This document shows positions 4,846 to 5,174 of a DNA stretch of 5,174 nt, piece after piece. Both the position numbers and the translations under genes were made by a program. The DNA is from an uncultured Alphaproteobacteria bacterium (lineage in GTDB: Bacteria; Pseudomonadota; Alphaproteobacteria; Rs-D84). Positions within the stretch are counted from its first letter, which is position 1. Each line of letters starts with the position of its first letter. The DNA lies in assembly GCA_904502245.1 (NCBI GenBank), contig CAJGDN010000050.1, forward strand, positions 1-5,174, given 5' to 3'. The notes below the pieces were generated by a model. The model made no database searches and was not told the DNA's origin. It worked only from the letters and a program-made list of their open reading frames with translations.

Positions 4846-4858
4846 CGCGCATATGTAA
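4806..4858 (+). repeat. Imperfect direct repeat CGCGC(T/A)TATGTAA
   Basis: The 13-mer at 4806-4818 recurs at 4846-4858 with one difference (12 of 13), a period of 40 nt. Each copy is preceded, 6 or 7 nt upstream, by GCTTGT (4794-4799 and 4833-4838), so the two units share both flanks while the middle reads TGTTGA in one and CAACAAC in the other. This resembles an old tandem duplication whose core was inverted or replaced. Confidence 0.5.
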
Positions 4859-4863
4859 TGTTC

Positions 4864-4877
4864 TCTTAAATTTAAGA
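4864..4877 (+). repeat. 14-bp perfect palindrome upstream of rpsK
   Basis: TCTTAAATTTAAGA is its own reverse complement with no spacer, so it could form a symmetric protein-binding site on DNA but only a poor RNA hairpin. It lies 57 nt before the rpsK ATG. Such A/T-rich palindromes can arise by chance in a spacer of this composition. Confidence 0.35.
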
Positions 4878-4888
4878 ATAAGGTAGAG

Positions 4889-4906
4889 ATTAACACCATA
4901 GTTAAT
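4889..4906 (+). promoter_or_regulatory. Small hairpin in the rpsK leader
   Basis: ATTAAC at 4889-4894 pairs with GTTAAT at 4901-4906 around ACCATA. It ends 14 nt before the AAAGG ribosome binding site of rpsK. The stem is short and A/T rich, so stability is low and the role is unknown. Confidence 0.25.
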
Positions 4907-4934
4907 TGAAGACATCAAAAAAAGGTTAAATAAA

Positions 4935-5174
4935 ATGGCTGTATCAAAAGCTAAGAAAAAAGTTGTAAAAAAAGTATCGCATGGCATTGCACATGTTGTT
5001 GCGACAAATAACAATACACGTATCACAATTACAGATCAGTCGGGTGCTGTGTTAACATGGGCAACCGCTGGGGCAAATAATTTTAAAGGTGCAAAAAAGT
5101 CCACACCATATGCGGCAACAATTGTTGCGGACGCTGTTGGTAAAAAAGTCGCCGAAATGGGTATGAAAACAGTC
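4935..5174 (+). CDS. rpsK: 30S ribosomal protein S11, N-terminal part (partial)
   Basis: The first 80 codons are visible and the frame is still open at the window end; full-length S11 is about 127-130 residues. S11 lies on the 30S platform near the mRNA exit and the 3' end of 16S rRNA. After a lysine-rich start (MAVSKAKKKVVKKV), the product shows the family core HGIAHVVATNNNTRITITDQSGAVLTWATAGANNFKGAKKSTPYAA (15-60). It matches S11 at NNT...TITD, WATAG and KKSTP-AA. The part after residue 60 is more alanine/valine rich than in E. coli, where AAERC is found. AAAGG at 4921-4925, 9 nt before the ATG, supports the start. The missing C-terminus should hold the GPGPGRE motif; rpoA and rplQ are expected downstream. 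Confidence 0.95.
   Translation, partial: MAVSKAKKKVVKKVSHGIAHVVATNNNTRITITDQSGAVLTWATAGANNFKGAKKSTPYAATIVADAVGKKVAEMGMKTV

Overview
The window is a stretch of the conserved ribosomal-protein superoperon, all on the + strand: the tail of rpsN, then rpsH, rplF, rplR, rpsE, rpmD, rplO, secY, rpsM and the first 80 codons of rpsK. These are the second half of the spc operon (S14 to SecY) and the start of the alpha operon (S13, S11). Every protein is recognisable by family motifs, and no frameshift or broken gene is visible.

The host looks like an AT-leaning alphaproteobacterium. This rests on remembered family patterns, not a search: the SecY N-terminus (KRILFTLGALIVYRIG...PLPGV), L18 ending FDRGGYRYHGRVKAL, S8 ending NVGGEVLCKV, the L6 tail RRKEGKKK and the gene order all fit that class. 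Codon choice leans strongly to ACA (Thr), CCA (Pro), GCA (Ala), CGT (Arg) and TTG (Leu). A moderately AT-rich, host-associated or gut-type lineage would fit, but the genus cannot be named.

Layout: 1-59 rpsN end; 60-142 spacer with competing stem-loops; 143-541 rpsH; 562-1113 rplF; 1114-1165 spacer with a stem-loop; 1166-1522 rplR (the ATG at 1166, not the in-frame TTG at 1145); 1546-2106 rpsE; 2140-2316 rpmD; 2317-2402 spacer with two tandem stem-loops; 2403-2861 rplO; 2862-2926 spacer with a GAAA-capped hairpin; 2927-4243 secY, which has no visible Shine-Dalgarno sequence; 4244-4394 spacer with a near-consensus promoter inside an inverted repeat and then a terminator-like hairpin; 4395-4772 rpsM; 4773-4934 spacer with a large inverted repeat, a direct repeat and a promoter candidate; 4935-5174 rpsK, cut by the window end.

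The gene products work together: S14, S8, S5, S13 and S11 belong to the 30S subunit, L6, L18, L30 and L15 to the 50S, and SecY forms the membrane channel that receives nascent chains from ribosomes. The coding content is ordinary. What deserves attention is between the genes: adk, commonly found between secY and rpsM in related bacteria, is absent, and all six spacers longer than 50 nt carry a stem-loop, mostly without a U-tract. This suggests unusual intercistronic control or processing. I see no evidence for a novel multi-gene system here.
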